A stretch of 64,000 nt of DNA from Thiomicrorhabdus sp041583835 (GCF_041583835.1 NZ_JBFHFC010000001.1:1-64000), one strand, 5' to 3'; counted from the stretch's first letter, positions 1-9,146 are shown. Program-made: numbers and translations. Notes: generated by a model from the letters alone, not told the origin.

Positions 1-123
1 CGCCAAGACATTTTTGATTACATCGAAATGTTTTACAATCCCAAACGACGTCATTCTTCGAACAACCAACTTTCACCAGTTGAGTACGAGAAGCGGTACG
101 AAATGAGGCTAAAAAGTCTCTAG
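1..123 (+). mobile_element. 3' end of an IS3-family transposase (orfB), cut by the window start
   Basis: Frame 1 is open from the first base and encodes 40 residues ending at TAG 121-123. The peptide contains FDYIEMFYNPKRRHSS and LSPVEYEKRY, the typical C-terminus of the IS3-family DDE integrase after its catalytic glutamate. The rest of the element lies to the left, outside the window. The right inverted repeat must fall just after the stop, within about 124-150; read inwards it would begin TGAATCGCC at 141. The left end and target duplication cannot be seen, so the subgroup is not assigned. It sits directly against a truncated cupin gene, which it appears to interrupt. Confidence 0.8.
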
Positions 124-138
124 GATTTTAGTGGCGAT

Positions 139-252
139 TCAGTTTACCGTGAACTGAGAGACTTCTTTTTCCCAAATCGCCCAGCTATCAACTCCGAGCT
201 GCTCTAAAGTCTGTTGCGACGGATTGGATTCAACAATAATTTGCATATTCAT
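139..252 (-). pseudogene. Truncated cupin-domain protein (5' fragment interrupted by the IS)
   Basis: On the minus strand an ATG at 252 (second ATG at 246) opens a 37-residue frame beginning MNMQIIVESNPSQQTLEQLG and continuing VDSWAIWEKEVSQF. This resembles the N-terminus of small cupins of the DUF861/EutQ-like type, which have SWPIW-KEVS-F before the barrel. Homology stops at about 151, where IS3-end sequence begins, and the frame stops at 139-141. The barrel with its metal-binding residues is absent, so no function is expected. The remainder should lie beyond the IS, left of the window. The family call is from memory of the motif. Confidence 0.6.
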
Positions 253-276
253 TCCTTATTTTAATCTGAATAAGTT

Positions 277-951
277 CTACAAGTCAGGGTTGAAGTAACT
301 TGGCGGTTCCTGGTTGTGATCCGGTCTCGATAAGGCTTGCGCCGCACGCAAATATTTTTTGCGCGACCAGATTAATCCCCAGCGTGTTCCGCCGACTTGA
401 CGCCATAAGGTCGAGGCGCGAATGCCGGCTAATAATAGGGCGCGGATTTTGTTGGCAATGGCAGGATTTTGTAAATGGCCGTGCTTTCCGTTGACCATGA
501 CGCGTGGGCTGACGTTACTAATGTTTTCCGTATAGGTACGTGCCAGTGACGCGATGACGTTATCATGCAGTTCACCGAAATGATTCTGTTGAGTTTTCGC
601 GGTTTCAAGCATGTTGTAGATTTGATTCATGATATCAGGAATTTGGTTAAGCTTTTTTTCCAGAATAATCATGCTCAGGACGTATCGTGTGATTTCAACG
701 TTGCGGTTTTGAATGGCCTGATCCGAACTCATTTGAGCCAAGAGCGTATTGACGCCGAGCTGTATGTTCTCGGCTTTGCCTCCGAAAACATCTAAAGTGT
801 CTTTAGGTTGATCGCAAAACAGGGAGTTAATGCTGGATTTAAAAGCCGACTCGTCGGTTTTTCCCGTTGTTGCTAAATCGTAGACCATCTTGGCGCTTTG
901 GTAAATCCCAATAAGGGCAACGGCACGGTCATGATCGGTATAGTTAGACAT
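277..951 (-). CDS. hflD: HflD-like protein (YcfC family)
   Basis: A 224-residue, largely helical protein. The N-terminus MSNYTDHDRAVALIGIYQSA and a length near 210 fit HflD/YcfC, a peripheral membrane protein known in E. coli for affecting lambda CII stability. Its wider cellular role is unsettled. It lies directly downstream of mnmA on the same strand (46 bp gap), the usual arrangement in gammaproteobacteria, so the two are probably co-transcribed. There is no signal peptide or membrane segment. The C-terminal 20 residues (after RPDHNQEPP) look like a variable tail. Confidence 0.87.
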   Translation of the reverse strand: MSNYTDHDRAVALIGIYQSAKMVYDLATTGKTDESAFKSSINSLFCDQPKDTLDVFGGKAENIQLGVNTLLAQMSSDQAIQNRNVEITRYVLSMIILEKKLNQIPDIMNQIYNMLETAKTQQNHFGELHDNVIASLARTYTENISNVSPRVMVNGKHGHLQNPAIANKIRALLLAGIRASTLWRQVGGTRWGLIWSRKKYLRAAQALSRPDHNQEPPSYFNPDL

Positions 952-997
952 AAAGTTTTCCGGTTAATTAAATGCGACTGTCAATGGACGTCGACCT

Positions 998-2119
998 TTA
1001 AAGTTTGCGTTCCGAAAGTTCGTGAAGGCGTTGGTCGATAATTCCGCCTCCTAAACAATCGTCTCCGTCATAAAATACAATCGATTGCCCTGGTGCAACG
1101 GCAGTTTGTGATTCGTCAAACTGTACCACGATCTCTCCGTTGGCGCTCTCTATGATTTGGCAGGGTTGTTCTTGTTGACGATAACGTATTTTAGCTTTAA
1201 GCGGTGTGTTTAAAGCAGGGCAGTGGCCCGAAACCCAATCCAATGTATTGGCGATCACATAGCGGTGCTGCAATAAAGGGTGCTGCTTACCCTGCACGGC
1301 AATCAGCTGGTTGGTTTGCAGGTCTTTGTCCGCAGCAAACCACGGCGAGTTGTCTTGCCCGTGGCCGCCGCCGATTCCTAGGCCTTTGCGCTGTCCGACG
1401 GTGTAATACATCAGGCCTTCATGGCGACCGATTACGTTGCCATTATCGTCGATAATATCACCCGGTTGCGCCGGGATGAAACGTTGTAAAAAGTCTTTGA
1501 ATTTACGTTCGCCGATAAAACAGATACCGGTACTGTCTTTTTTATCATGGGTAATCAGATCGGCTTCTTCGGCCAGTTGGCGGACATAAGGCTTTTCCAG
1601 TTCTCCGATCGGAAACATCGATTTACTCAACTGGTGCTGCTGCAAGGTATAGAGGAAGTAACTTTGATCCTTGTTATCATCCAATCCTTTTAATAAATGG
1701 CAGGTGCCGTCTTCGTCCCGATGTATGCGTGCATAGTGTCCGGTTGCGATAAAGTCGGCACCAAGCGTCAAGGCGTGATCCAGAAACGCCTTGAATTTAA
1801 CTTCCTTGTTGCACAGGATGTCAGGATTCGGGGTTCTGCCGGCTTTGTACTCTTCCAGAAAGTGTTCAAATACACGATCCCAATATTCATTGGAAAAGTT
1901 TTCGATATGTAGAGGGATGTCGAGCTTTTCGCAAATCGACATGACGTCCTTGAGATCTTCCGCAGCAGGGCAGTAGTCTTCGGTGTCGTCGCCTTCCCAG
2001 TTTTTCATAAACAGGCCTTCGACATCGTATCCCTGTTGTTTGAGAATAAGGGCGGTCACGGATGAATCGACGCCACCGGACAGGCCGACGATAACTTTGG
2101 TTTTAGATTTTTCTTTCAT
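998..2119 (-). CDS. mnmA: tRNA-specific 2-thiouridylase MnmA
   Basis: 373 residues, close to the family's usual length of about 370. MnmA adenylates and thiolates U34 in the anticodons of tRNA-Lys, -Glu and -Gln, receiving sulfur from the IscS/Tus relay. The ATP-binding PP-loop SGGVDSS is at residues 14-20. The two catalytic cysteines are visible: C103 in DILCNKE and C200 in STGICFIGERKF. The C-terminal beta-barrel carries YTVGQRKGLGIGGG. It lies between rluE and hflD on the minus strand, a conserved cluster. Confidence 0.97.
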   Translation of the reverse strand: MKEKSKTKVIVGLSGGVDSSVTALILKQQGYDVEGLFMKNWEGDDTEDYCPAAEDLKDVMSICEKLDIPLHIENFSNEYWDRVFEHFLEEYKAGRTPNPDILCNKEVKFKAFLDHALTLGADFIATGHYARIHRDEDGTCHLLKGLDDNKDQSYFLYTLQQHQLSKSMFPIGELEKPYVRQLAEEADLITHDKKDSTGICFIGERKFKDFLQRFIPAQPGDIIDDNGNVIGRHEGLMYYTVGQRKGLGIGGGHGQDNSPWFAADKDLQTNQLIAVQGKQHPLLQHRYVIANTLDWVSGHCPALNTPLKAKIRYRQQEQPCQIIESANGEIVVQFDESQTAVAPGQSIVFYDGDDCLGGGIIDQRLHELSERKL

Positions 2120-2228
2120 AAGCGTATTTTAGCAAACTCGGCCCAATAAATTCATTATGGATTCTAATGTGATAACGGGATTATAACGAACGGCATTCGT
2201 TAGACGTGCCCGTTATTTAAAATGGTTA

Positions 2229-2783
2229 TCAATACTCGATTAATTGGCTTTCGCCCGGTTGTAAATTTTTTAGTTGAAAATCACCGATACGGGTACGAAT
2301 TAAGCGCAGTGTCGGAAAGCCAACGGCCGCTGTCATTCTTCGAACTTGGCGATTTTTGCCCTCGCTGATTGTGATTTCAAGCCAACTGGTCGGAATGTTT
2401 TTGCGTTCGCGAATCGGAGGAGTCCTTTCCCAAAGCCATTGCGGTTGATTGATTTTTTTTACTTTGGCGGGCTTTGTCATTCCGTCTTTGAGTTTAACGC
2501 CTTGCTGCAATTGTTTAACGGCTTGTACTGTGGCTTCGCCTTCCACTTGAACCAGGTAGGTTTTGGCCCATTTATGCTTTGGATCGGATATTAGATGTTG
2601 CAATTTACCGTCGTCGGTCAAGAGTAGTAGTCCTTCCGAGTCTCGATCTAAGCGGCCGGCAGCATAAAAATCGGGCATTTTAATGTAATTTGCCAAGGTT
2701 TCTCTTTGATCCTGGTATTGAGGGTCGTCGGTAAATTGACAGAGGACATTAAAAGGTTTGTTGAATAAAAGAATTTGACTCAT
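2229..2783 (-). CDS. rluE: 23S rRNA pseudouridine synthase RluE (RsuA family)
   Basis: 184 residues without an S4 domain, as in RluE, which makes pseudouridine at position 2457 of 23S rRNA. The family II catalytic motif GRLDRDSEGLLLLT is at residues 43-56 with the nucleophilic aspartate at D46. The C-terminal SEGKNRQVRRMTAAVGFPTLRLIR matches the RsuA-type RNA-binding end. It heads the minus-strand rluE-mnmA-hflD cluster and is divergent from icd across about 118 bp. RluE is preferred over other RsuA-family members by size and by this neighbourhood. Confidence 0.92.
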   Translation of the reverse strand: MSQILLFNKPFNVLCQFTDDPQYQDQRETLANYIKMPDFYAAGRLDRDSEGLLLLTDDGKLQHLISDPKHKWAKTYLVQVEGEATVQAVKQLQQGVKLKDGMTKPAKVKKINQPQWLWERTPPIRERKNIPTSWLEITISEGKNRQVRRMTAAVGFPTLRLIRTRIGDFQLKNLQPGESQLIEY

Positions 2784-2901
2784 GAATGCTTTTCTTAAGT
2801 TTCTTGGGACTTCTAAGGCGAGTGGGTTAGAATATTTAACATTCTAACATTTTTAATTGAACCAAGTTCTCAAGGTCGAGGCGAATAATTCAGGAATTCA
2901 C

Positions 2902-5127
2902 ATGACAGAACAATCTAAAATTATTTATACCCTAACGGATGAAGCACCCGCATTAGCTACCTACTCTCTATTACCGATCGTCGAAGCCTTTACCGGTGTG
3001 GCCGGTGTTGCGGTTGAAACTCGCGATATTTCATTGGCTGGGCGTATCATCGCTAACTTTCCGGAATACCTGACCGAAGAACAGAGAATCGGCGATGCCT
3101 TGTCTGAATTAGGTGAGCTGGCGACCACTCCGGAAGCGAACATTATTAAATTGCCGAATATCAGTGCTTCAATTCCTCAGTTGATTGCAGCCATCAAGGA
3201 ATTGCAATCGCACGGTTATGCGGTACCGGATTATCCGGCCGAACCTCAGACGGATGAAGAGAAACAGATTAAATCGCGTTACGCCAAAGTATTGGGTAGT
3301 GCGGTAAATCCGGTTTTGCGTGAAGGTAACTCGGATCGTCGCGCGCCTGCTTCCGTCAAAAACTACGCTAAAAAGAACCCACATTCGATGGGCGCTTGGT
3401 CTGCTGAATCGAAGTCGCATGTGGCCCATATGTCGACAGGCGATTTTTATGGTTCCGAGAAATCCACTACGTTGAATGAAGCGACGGAATTTAAAATTGA
3501 ATTTGTCGGTGAAAATGGCGAAGCAACCGAATTAAAAGGGGTTGCACCTCTACAGGAAGGCGAAATTATCGACGCGGCAGTCATGAGTCAGAAAGCACTG
3601 CGTACATTTCTGGCCGAAGCGATGGAAGAAGCGAAGCAGCAGGGGATCTTGTTCTCGCTACACTTGAAAGCGACTATGATGAAAGTTTCCGATCCGATTA
3701 TTTTCGGTCAGGCCGTTACAGTCTTCTTCAAGGACGTGTTCGACAAGCATGCTCAAACGTTTGCCGACTTGGGGGTTAATCCAAATAACGGTTTAGGTGA
3801 CGTTTACAGTAAGATTCAATCTTTGTCTGCGGATAAAAAGGCTGAAATCGAAGCCGATATTCAAGCGGTCATGGCGTCTCACGCGGATATCGCTATGGTC
3901 GATTCGGATAAAGGAATCACCAACTTACATGTACCAAGCGACGTGATTGTAGATGCGTCCATGCCGGCGATGATTCGTTCGTCAGGCCAAATGTGGAACA
4001 AAGACGGCAAGCAGCAAGATACTTTGGCCGTAATTCCGGATCGTTGTTATGCAGGCGTATATCAAGAAACAATTAATTTCTGTAAGCATCACGGCGCGTT
4101 TGATCCGACGACCATGGGAACGGTTCCTAATGTCGGGTTGATGGCTCAAAAAGCGGAAGAGTATGGATCACACGATAAGACTTTCCAAGTCAACGGCAAT
4201 GGAACGGTCCGAGTCGTCGATGCTCAAGGCAATACCTTGTTGGAACAGTCGGTTGAGGAAGGTGATATTTTCCGTATGTGTCAAGTCAAAGACGCGCCGA
4301 TTCAGGATTGGGTCAAATTAGCGGTGAATCGCGCACGTGCAACCGGTACTCCGGCTGTTTTCTGGTTGGATACAAATCGTGCGCACGACCATCAATTGAT
4401 CGAGAAAGTGAATAAATATTTGTTGGATTACGATTTAACCGGTTTGGAAATCCATATCATGTCGCCGGAAGAAGCGACCCGTTTTACACTGCGCCACGTG
4501 AAAGAGGGTAAAGATGTTATTTCGGTCACCGGTAACGTGTTACGCGATTACTTGACGGACTTGTTCCCGATCTTGGAATTAGGGACGTCGGCGAAGATGC
4601 TTTCTATCGTCCCATTGATGAACGGCGGCGGCTTGTTTGAGACGGGAGCCGGTGGTTCGGCTCCAAAGCATGTACAGCAATTTTTGGCCGAAAATCATTT
4701 ACGCTGGGATTCATTGGGAGAGTTTTTGGCTTTGGCCGTTTCGCTTGAACATCTTGCGGCTAATTTCAATAACCCTAAAGCGCAAGTATTGGCGAATGCA
4801 TTGGATAAAGCGACCGGTCAGTTCTTGGATAATAATAAGTCTCCTTCGCGTAAAGTGGGCGAGATCGATAACCGTGGAAGTCATTTTTATCTAGCGATGT
4901 ACTGGGCGCAAGAATTGTCCAGCCAGTCGGACGATGCTGAATTGCAAGCTACTTTTAAACCGGTAGCCGAAGCGTTGGCTTCAAACGAATCGAAAATCGT
5001 AGAAGAGTTGAATTCCGTTCAAGGCGGTGCCGTTGATATCGGTGGATATTATCAGCCGAACCCGGAATTGGTTTCTCAGGCCATGCGCCCGAGTAAAACC
5101 TTCAATGCAGTTTTATCGTCTATTTAA
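2902..5127 (+). CDS. icd: Monomeric NADP-dependent isocitrate dehydrogenase
   Basis: Oxidatively decarboxylates isocitrate to 2-oxoglutarate with NADP+. This is the large monomeric IDH type (about 740 residues), not the 45-kDa dimeric type of E. coli. The chosen ATG at 2902 gives 741 residues starting MTEQSKIIYTLTDEAPALAT; an in-frame upstream start at 2857 adds 15 residues not typical of the family. Family blocks include ETRDISLAGRIIANFPEYL near the start, SDRRAPASVKNYAKKNPHSMG around 147-167 and GSAPKHVQQF near 600. It is divergent from rluE. Confidence 0.96.
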   Translation: MTEQSKIIYTLTDEAPALATYSLLPIVEAFTGVAGVAVETRDISLAGRIIANFPEYLTEEQRIGDALSELGELATTPEANIIKLPNISASIPQLIAAIKELQSHGYAVPDYPAEPQTDEEKQIKSRYAKVLGSAVNPVLREGNSDRRAPASVKNYAKKNPHSMGAWSAESKSHVAHMSTGDFYGSEKSTTLNEATEFKIEFVGENGEATELKGVAPLQEGEIIDAAVMSQKALRTFLAEAMEEAKQQGILFSLHLKATMMKVSDPIIFGQAVTVFFKDVFDKHAQTFADLGVNPNNGLGDVYSKIQSLSADKKAEIEADIQAVMASHADIAMVDSDKGITNLHVPSDVIVDASMPAMIRSSGQMWNKDGKQQDTLAVIPDRCYAGVYQETINFCKHHGAFDPTTMGTVPNVGLMAQKAEEYGSHDKTFQVNGNGTVRVVDAQGNTLLEQSVEEGDIFRMCQVKDAPIQDWVKLAVNRARATGTPAVFWLDTNRAHDHQLIEKVNKYLLDYDLTGLEIHIMSPEEATRFTLRHVKEGKDVISVTGNVLRDYLTDLFPILELGTSAKMLSIVPLMNGGGLFETGAGGSAPKHVQQFLAENHLRWDSLGEFLALAVSLEHLAANFNNPKAQVLANALDKATGQFLDNNKSPSRKVGEIDNRGSHFYLAMYWAQELSSQSDDAELQATFKPVAEALASNESKIVEELNSVQGGAVDIGGYYQPNPELVSQAMRPSKTFNAVLSSI

Positions 5128-5192
5128 TTCATTCTAGATGGGTGAGGTGCTCCGGTTTTTCTTTTGATAAATTCGGTTTGATTCAAAAGTAG

Positions 5193-5228
5193 AAAGCCAA
5201 TCTGAATAGTCGTTCAGTTTGGCTTTTT
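5193..5228 (+). terminator. Intrinsic terminator downstream of icd
   Basis: AAGCCAA-T-CTGAA pairs with TTCAG-T-TTGGCTT around a TAGTCG loop and is followed by T5. It separates icd from the diguanylate cyclase gene at 5294. Confidence 0.8.
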
Positions 5229-5293
5229 GTGTTTCAGGATGGGATATAATCTGTTAGTATGTATACCCCAGTAAATAGTAAGTAAATTTCATA

Positions 5294-6631
5294 ATGAATA
5301 TTTTGATTGTTGATACCTCTGCGATCTATCGAAAAGTCGTAAATGAACTGTTAAGTAACGATAGTATTTCGATTTTTGAAGCCAGTAATGCAAGAGAAGC
5401 ATTAGAGTACTTGAAACATGAAACGCCCAATGCCATCAGTGTCGCACACGAGTTAGGCGACATGAACAGTTTCGATTTTTTGGAAACGATCAATAAAATC
5501 GACCGACTGCAGTCTATTCCAAAGTTTTTGATCACTTCTAATGTCACTAAAGAGTTTAAGCTACAAGCTTACGATGCCGGATTTACCGAGATTTTTGTAA
5601 AATCGGATTTCAAAAATCTTAAGCGGGCAATGAAAAGTTTACTGTTTTATGCAACGGTAAAAATTTCGGCTAAGGTGCTTTACGTTGAAGATACCCAAAG
5701 TACGGCGGACTATACTCGTCATATTATGGAAAATGCGGGTTGGAGTGTGGTGCATGTTAAAAGCGGTGAGGCGGCTGCGGAAATATTGGAAGAACAGCAT
5801 TTTGATTTAATGGTTACCGACTTGGTTCTGGAAGGTCAAATTAGCGGCATTGGCTTAATCCATCTGGTTAGACAGGGGCGTGAAGAAATTCGCAATACGC
5901 CCATTCTTGCAGTATCGGGTTGGAATGATTTGTTACGTCAGGTGTATGTGTTAAAGCATGGTGCCGGCGATTTCATTGCCAAGCCTTTTCATGAAACGGA
6001 CTTCCTGGCACGTGCGATTAATTTGATTATGAATAAGCAGCAGCTGGATGCTTCCGTCGCTTCACAGAAAGCCCTGCATAATAAAGTGAACTTGGATCCG
6101 CTTACCGGCTTGAATAACCGTCATTATATTGATGAGTTTGGTGAAAGATTGGTAAAACAAGCTTTGATTCAAAGTGAATCCATTGCGTTATGTGTGATTG
6201 ATATTGATTATTTTAAACAAATCAATGATACGCATGGTCATACGACGGGGGATGTCGTTTTAACCCAGCTTGGAGAGCTTGTACGAAAAAATAGCCATCC
6301 ACTTGATGTATCGGTGCGTTACGGCGGCGATGAAATCGTCATTATAATGCCTAACTGTGGTTATGAATCAGCGTGTTTTAAGGCCGAGCAGTTGCGTAAT
6401 AAGGCTGCCGAATTGAAGCCGGACGGCATCGATATGAGTGTTACTATCGGTGTTTGCAGTGTTGATAAACATAAAGGTCATCATTTAATGGAGTTGTTAG
6501 GTGATGCCGACTTTGAAGAGGATGAATTGATCGTTGATTTCAATACGATGTTTCAAGCGGCCGACGAGTCCCTTTATATCGCCAAAAAAGCCGGTAGAAA
6601 TCGTGTCTGTGTCAATAAGCGGTTAGTTTAA
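5294..6631 (+). CDS. Double-receiver GGDEF protein (putative diguanylate cyclase)
   Basis: 445 residues: REC1 (about 1-118), REC2 (about 125-245), then GGDEF (about 265-440). The active-site loop is GGDEI at 344-348, a conservative variant of GGDEF, preceded by DIDYFKQINDTHGHTTGD, so cyclase activity (2 GTP to c-di-GMP) is likely. The position of the inhibitory RxxD site reads HPLD, so the arginine is lost. REC2 is complete: acidic pair in YVEDTQS, phospho-acceptor in VTDLVLEG, serine in AVSGW and lysine in IAKPF. REC1 keeps VDTS and the lysine, but where the phospho-acceptor aspartate is expected it reads SVAHELGD, so REC1 is probably not phosphorylated. The layout recalls PleD. No histidine kinase is adjacent. 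Confidence 0.88.
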   Translation: MNILIVDTSAIYRKVVNELLSNDSISIFEASNAREALEYLKHETPNAISVAHELGDMNSFDFLETINKIDRLQSIPKFLITSNVTKEFKLQAYDAGFTEIFVKSDFKNLKRAMKSLLFYATVKISAKVLYVEDTQSTADYTRHIMENAGWSVVHVKSGEAAAEILEEQHFDLMVTDLVLEGQISGIGLIHLVRQGREEIRNTPILAVSGWNDLLRQVYVLKHGAGDFIAKPFHETDFLARAINLIMNKQQLDASVASQKALHNKVNLDPLTGLNNRHYIDEFGERLVKQALIQSESIALCVIDIDYFKQINDTHGHTTGDVVLTQLGELVRKNSHPLDVSVRYGGDEIVIIMPNCGYESACFKAEQLRNKAAELKPDGIDMSVTIGVCSVDKHKGHHLMELLGDADFEEDELIVDFNTMFQAADESLYIAKKAGRNRVCVNKRLV

Positions 6632-6823
6632 GCACCATCTCTTTCTTTTTTAAGCCATAACATGGCTGTCTGTTTGTTCCACAATGCGGCTTTTGATTAA
6701 GTCGCAAACAGGCGTTTAGTCAAATGCCGGTTTCTTTTTTATTTCATAAGCGTAGAATGAAAAAACATTACCCATAATTTAGGTAATAGTTTGATTAACA
6801 AATACTTTCTTGAGGTGTTAATT

Positions 6824-7264
6824 ATGAAACCAGTGTGGATTCTTGTAGCAGACAGCAGTCGTGCTCGTATTTTTACAGCCGAAAACTCAGTAGCCGAATT
6901 GATTGAAATCGAAACTCTGGCCCATCCGGAAGGGCGTTTGCATGAGCAGGAAATGGATAGTGACTTACCGGGTAAAGCGAATGGAGTACAAGGTGCAGGT
7001 GGGCATGTCTATACCGATGAAGTTAGTCCGAAAGAACAAGAAGAAGTGAATTTTGCTAAATCGGTTTCGAGCCATCTTTGCGACGAGTTGAACCAGAATA
7101 AATTTGAGAAATTGTTTGTTGTGGCAGCACCGGCATTTTTGGGAGAGTTGCGCCAATCGTTTTCGACAAGGTTGACCAAGCACGTAGCTTTCACATTGGA
7201 TAAAAACGTTGTCTCCCTGTCTCCCCAGGAGATACGGACTTATTTGCCGCACTCATTTGCTTAA
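6824..7264 (+). CDS. Host-attachment-type protein (baeRF-related family)
   Basis: A 146-residue cytosolic protein starting MKPVWILVADSSRARIF, with LPGKANGVQGAGGHVYTDE in the middle and LFVVAAPAFLGELRQ later. These blocks match the family annotated as protein required for attachment to host cells, now grouped with bacterial relatives of archaeo-eukaryotic release factors. The biochemical role is not established and the attachment name should not be read literally. The ATG at 6824 is chosen because GAGGTG lies 6-7 bp upstream; an upstream TTG at 6791 adds 11 atypical residues. It is a single gene between terminators, in the accessory stretch between icd and clpS. Confidence 0.75.
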   Translation: MKPVWILVADSSRARIFTAENSVAELIEIETLAHPEGRLHEQEMDSDLPGKANGVQGAGGHVYTDEVSPKEQEEVNFAKSVSSHLCDELNQNKFEKLFVVAAPAFLGELRQSFSTRLTKHVAFTLDKNVVSLSPQEIRTYLPHSFA

Positions 7265-7313
7265 AGCATTTTTATTTATCAAGATAAGCAGATAAGTAGA
7301 TAGGTAGAGAGTT

Positions 7314-7342
7314 AAAAAAAACCGCCGTAAGGCGGTTTTTTA
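7314..7342. terminator. Bidirectional intrinsic terminator
   Basis: AAAACCGCC-GTAA-GGCGGTTTT flanked by an A-run on the left and a T-run on the right. It lies between the convergent gene ends at 7264 (plus) and 7343 (minus) and can serve both. Confidence 0.9.
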
Positions 7343-7903
7343 TTAGTTGGACTTTTTCAGGTAGGCCGTTACCAGCACGATTTGTGTGCCGTTGACTTTC
7401 CCTTCGATATGTTCCGGGTTGTCGGTTAAATGAATGTTTTTGACTAGGGTGCCTCGTTTTGCAGTAAAGTTCGCACCTTTAACATCCAAGTCTTTAATTA
7501 AAGTGACGCTGTCGCCTTCTTGAAGAATCGTACCGTTACTGTCTTTGTGAACGATCGAATCTTCATCGTCCGAAGTTAAACCGGCATCGGCCCAAGCTTT
7601 GACGTCTTCTTCCAGATACATCATGTCAAGCAAGTCTTGCGGCCAGCCTTCCGAGCGTAATTGATGCAGTAGGCGGTAAGCCATTACCTGAACGGCCGGG
7701 ACGGGAGACCACATGCTGTCGTTAAGGCAGCGCCAGTGATTCGAATCCATTTTTTCGGGAGATTCGATCTGCTCTTTACAGGTCTGACAGACGACAATGC
7801 TCTCGTCGCTTGGTGCGACCTCATAAGTGCTTAAGTTCTCTTCAGCGCCGCACAGTTCACACTTTGCGCCACTACGATCCAATAATGTTTGGTCAATACT
7901 CAT
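7343..7903 (-). CDS. phnA: PhnA-type zinc-ribbon protein
   Basis: 186 residues. An N-terminal zinc ribbon has CELC (about 15-18) and CQTC (about 39-42). A central helical part follows, and the C-terminus carries the conserved PhnA block VHKDSNGTILQEGDSVTLIKDLDVKGANF and KRGTLVKNI. PhnA proteins are widespread. Despite the old alkylphosphonate-uptake name they are not part of the C-P lyase, and their role is unknown. No phosphonate gene is visible nearby. The start is supported by GGAGGA upstream (complement of about 7909-7914). Single-gene transcript. Confidence 0.87.
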   Translation of the reverse strand: MSIDQTLLDRSGAKCELCGAEENLSTYEVAPSDESIVVCQTCKEQIESPEKMDSNHWRCLNDSMWSPVPAVQVMAYRLLHQLRSEGWPQDLLDMMYLEEDVKAWADAGLTSDDEDSIVHKDSNGTILQEGDSVTLIKDLDVKGANFTAKRGTLVKNIHLTDNPEHIEGKVNGTQIVLVTAYLKKSN

Positions 7904-8250
7904 AGGATTCCTCCTTTGTTTAAACTGCGCTATTATCGCTAATTTGAGAATAATTTTGTGATTATTTCAACAAAAAATGAGAATTGAAAGTACATATAAG
8001 CGCGTTTGATTGTGGGACTAAATGTTTTGAAGTAGGTGTCTCAAACCATTGGCTGAAGTGGCAGGCCTGATTTTAAAAGATGGCAGTGTTTACAGTCATT
8101 TATGGGGTTTTGTCAAAGAGCCTGTATTTGATAGAGATTTACTTTTTTTTTTCAAAAATTAACGTTAGAATGGATTTAGTTTTGGCGCCGATAGTACGAT
8201 CTTTCGGCATAACAGTGACTTTACCTCTTACTTGAGAATTGACTTATTGA
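7904..8250. other. Intergenic region between phnA and the DnaJ-like gene
   Basis: 347 bp between divergent genes, so it should hold both promoters. I see no coding frame with a ribosome site. It is AT-rich with a T-tract at about 8143-8152, followed by a possible -10 (TAGAAT, 8166-8171) without a good -35. A weak hairpin, GCCGA/TCGGC, lies around 8187-8210. Confidence 0.4.
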
Positions 8251-9063
8251 ATGGCTAGTTTGAATCGTCCATATAATTCAAATATTGATTATTTTGCCGT
8301 TTTAGGTATTCATAAAGAGGCATGTCCTAAAACCGTCAAACAGGCTTACCGTAAATTAGCCCGTCGATACCATCCAGATGTTTCAAAACTTCACGATGCA
8401 AAAAAGAAATTCCAGGAAGTTGCCGAGGCATACGAAATCCTAAGCAAATACCGGGATGCTTACTGGCGCGACTTTGAGTTAAGAAACCGTGCGCACTTTA
8501 GTCAAAATCCTTTTGACGAGACGTCCGCAACGCGTGAAAAAACGCAAGCTAAACAGAAATCCTCTGATAAAACCTCTTATTCTTCAAATGGCTACCGAAC
8601 GCACCGTCCCATCGATGGTAAAGACCGTTTGATCACCTATCCGTTAACTTTGAGATATGCGATTCGCCTGCTTCGTCTGCAGTCGTTTTATATTCCAAGT
8701 CTGAAAGTCAAAATGAAATTTACCCGTGAGGCATTAATGGGTAAAACGTTTCTTTTGAGTGGAATGGGGTATAGCGGTTTGTTCGGCGGTAAGCCCGGCG
8801 ACTTTCTAGTCCGTTTTGAAATTAAAAACGACAACATAAAGTGGCAGTTGGAAGGTGCCGATATCTATGGTACGTTCAATGTCGCCGAACCTTTATTGAC
8901 GGAAGGTAACCAGATTAAGCTCGAAGCGCCGAGCGGTTCGGTTTCCATTAAAGTGCCGTCGAATTATACGCCCGATACATTTATCCGTATTGATAATATG
9001 GGATTGCCCTCTGACGAAACCGGACAGGCCGGTCACCTTTACGCACGTTTAATCGCTGCTTGA
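8251..9063 (+). CDS. DnaJ-domain co-chaperone, CbpA/DnaJ class II-like
   Basis: 270 residues. The N-terminal J domain (about 10-78) has the Hsp70-activating HPD in RRYHPDVSK. A short polar linker (about 85-125) replaces the Gly/Phe-rich region. The C-terminal half (about 130-270) resembles one and a half DnaJ substrate-binding barrels, with FLLSGMGYSGLFGGKPGDFLVRFEI and DTFIRIDNMGLPSDETGQAGHLYARL. There is no CxxCxGxG zinc centre, so it is not a type I DnaJ. It is expected to deliver substrates to DnaK. It is shorter than CbpA (about 306) and no cbpM partner lies next to it. Confidence 0.8.
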   Translation: MASLNRPYNSNIDYFAVLGIHKEACPKTVKQAYRKLARRYHPDVSKLHDAKKKFQEVAEAYEILSKYRDAYWRDFELRNRAHFSQNPFDETSATREKTQAKQKSSDKTSYSSNGYRTHRPIDGKDRLITYPLTLRYAIRLLRLQSFYIPSLKVKMKFTREALMGKTFLLSGMGYSGLFGGKPGDFLVRFEIKNDNIKWQLEGADIYGTFNVAEPLLTEGNQIKLEAPSGSVSIKVPSNYTPDTFIRIDNMGLPSDETGQAGHLYARLIAA

Positions 9064-9146
9064 CGTTTATCTATTTGCCAATCCGTTCATGTCGGAATGA
9101 TTACCGTTCGGATTAAACAATTTCAAACCATAGTTTCCTCACCTCT

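Noticed and set aside
2857..2901. Upstream start for icd adding 15 residues
   Set aside because: The extension (MNQVLKVEANNSGIH) is not typical of monomeric IDH and the ATG at 2902 gives the usual 741 residues.
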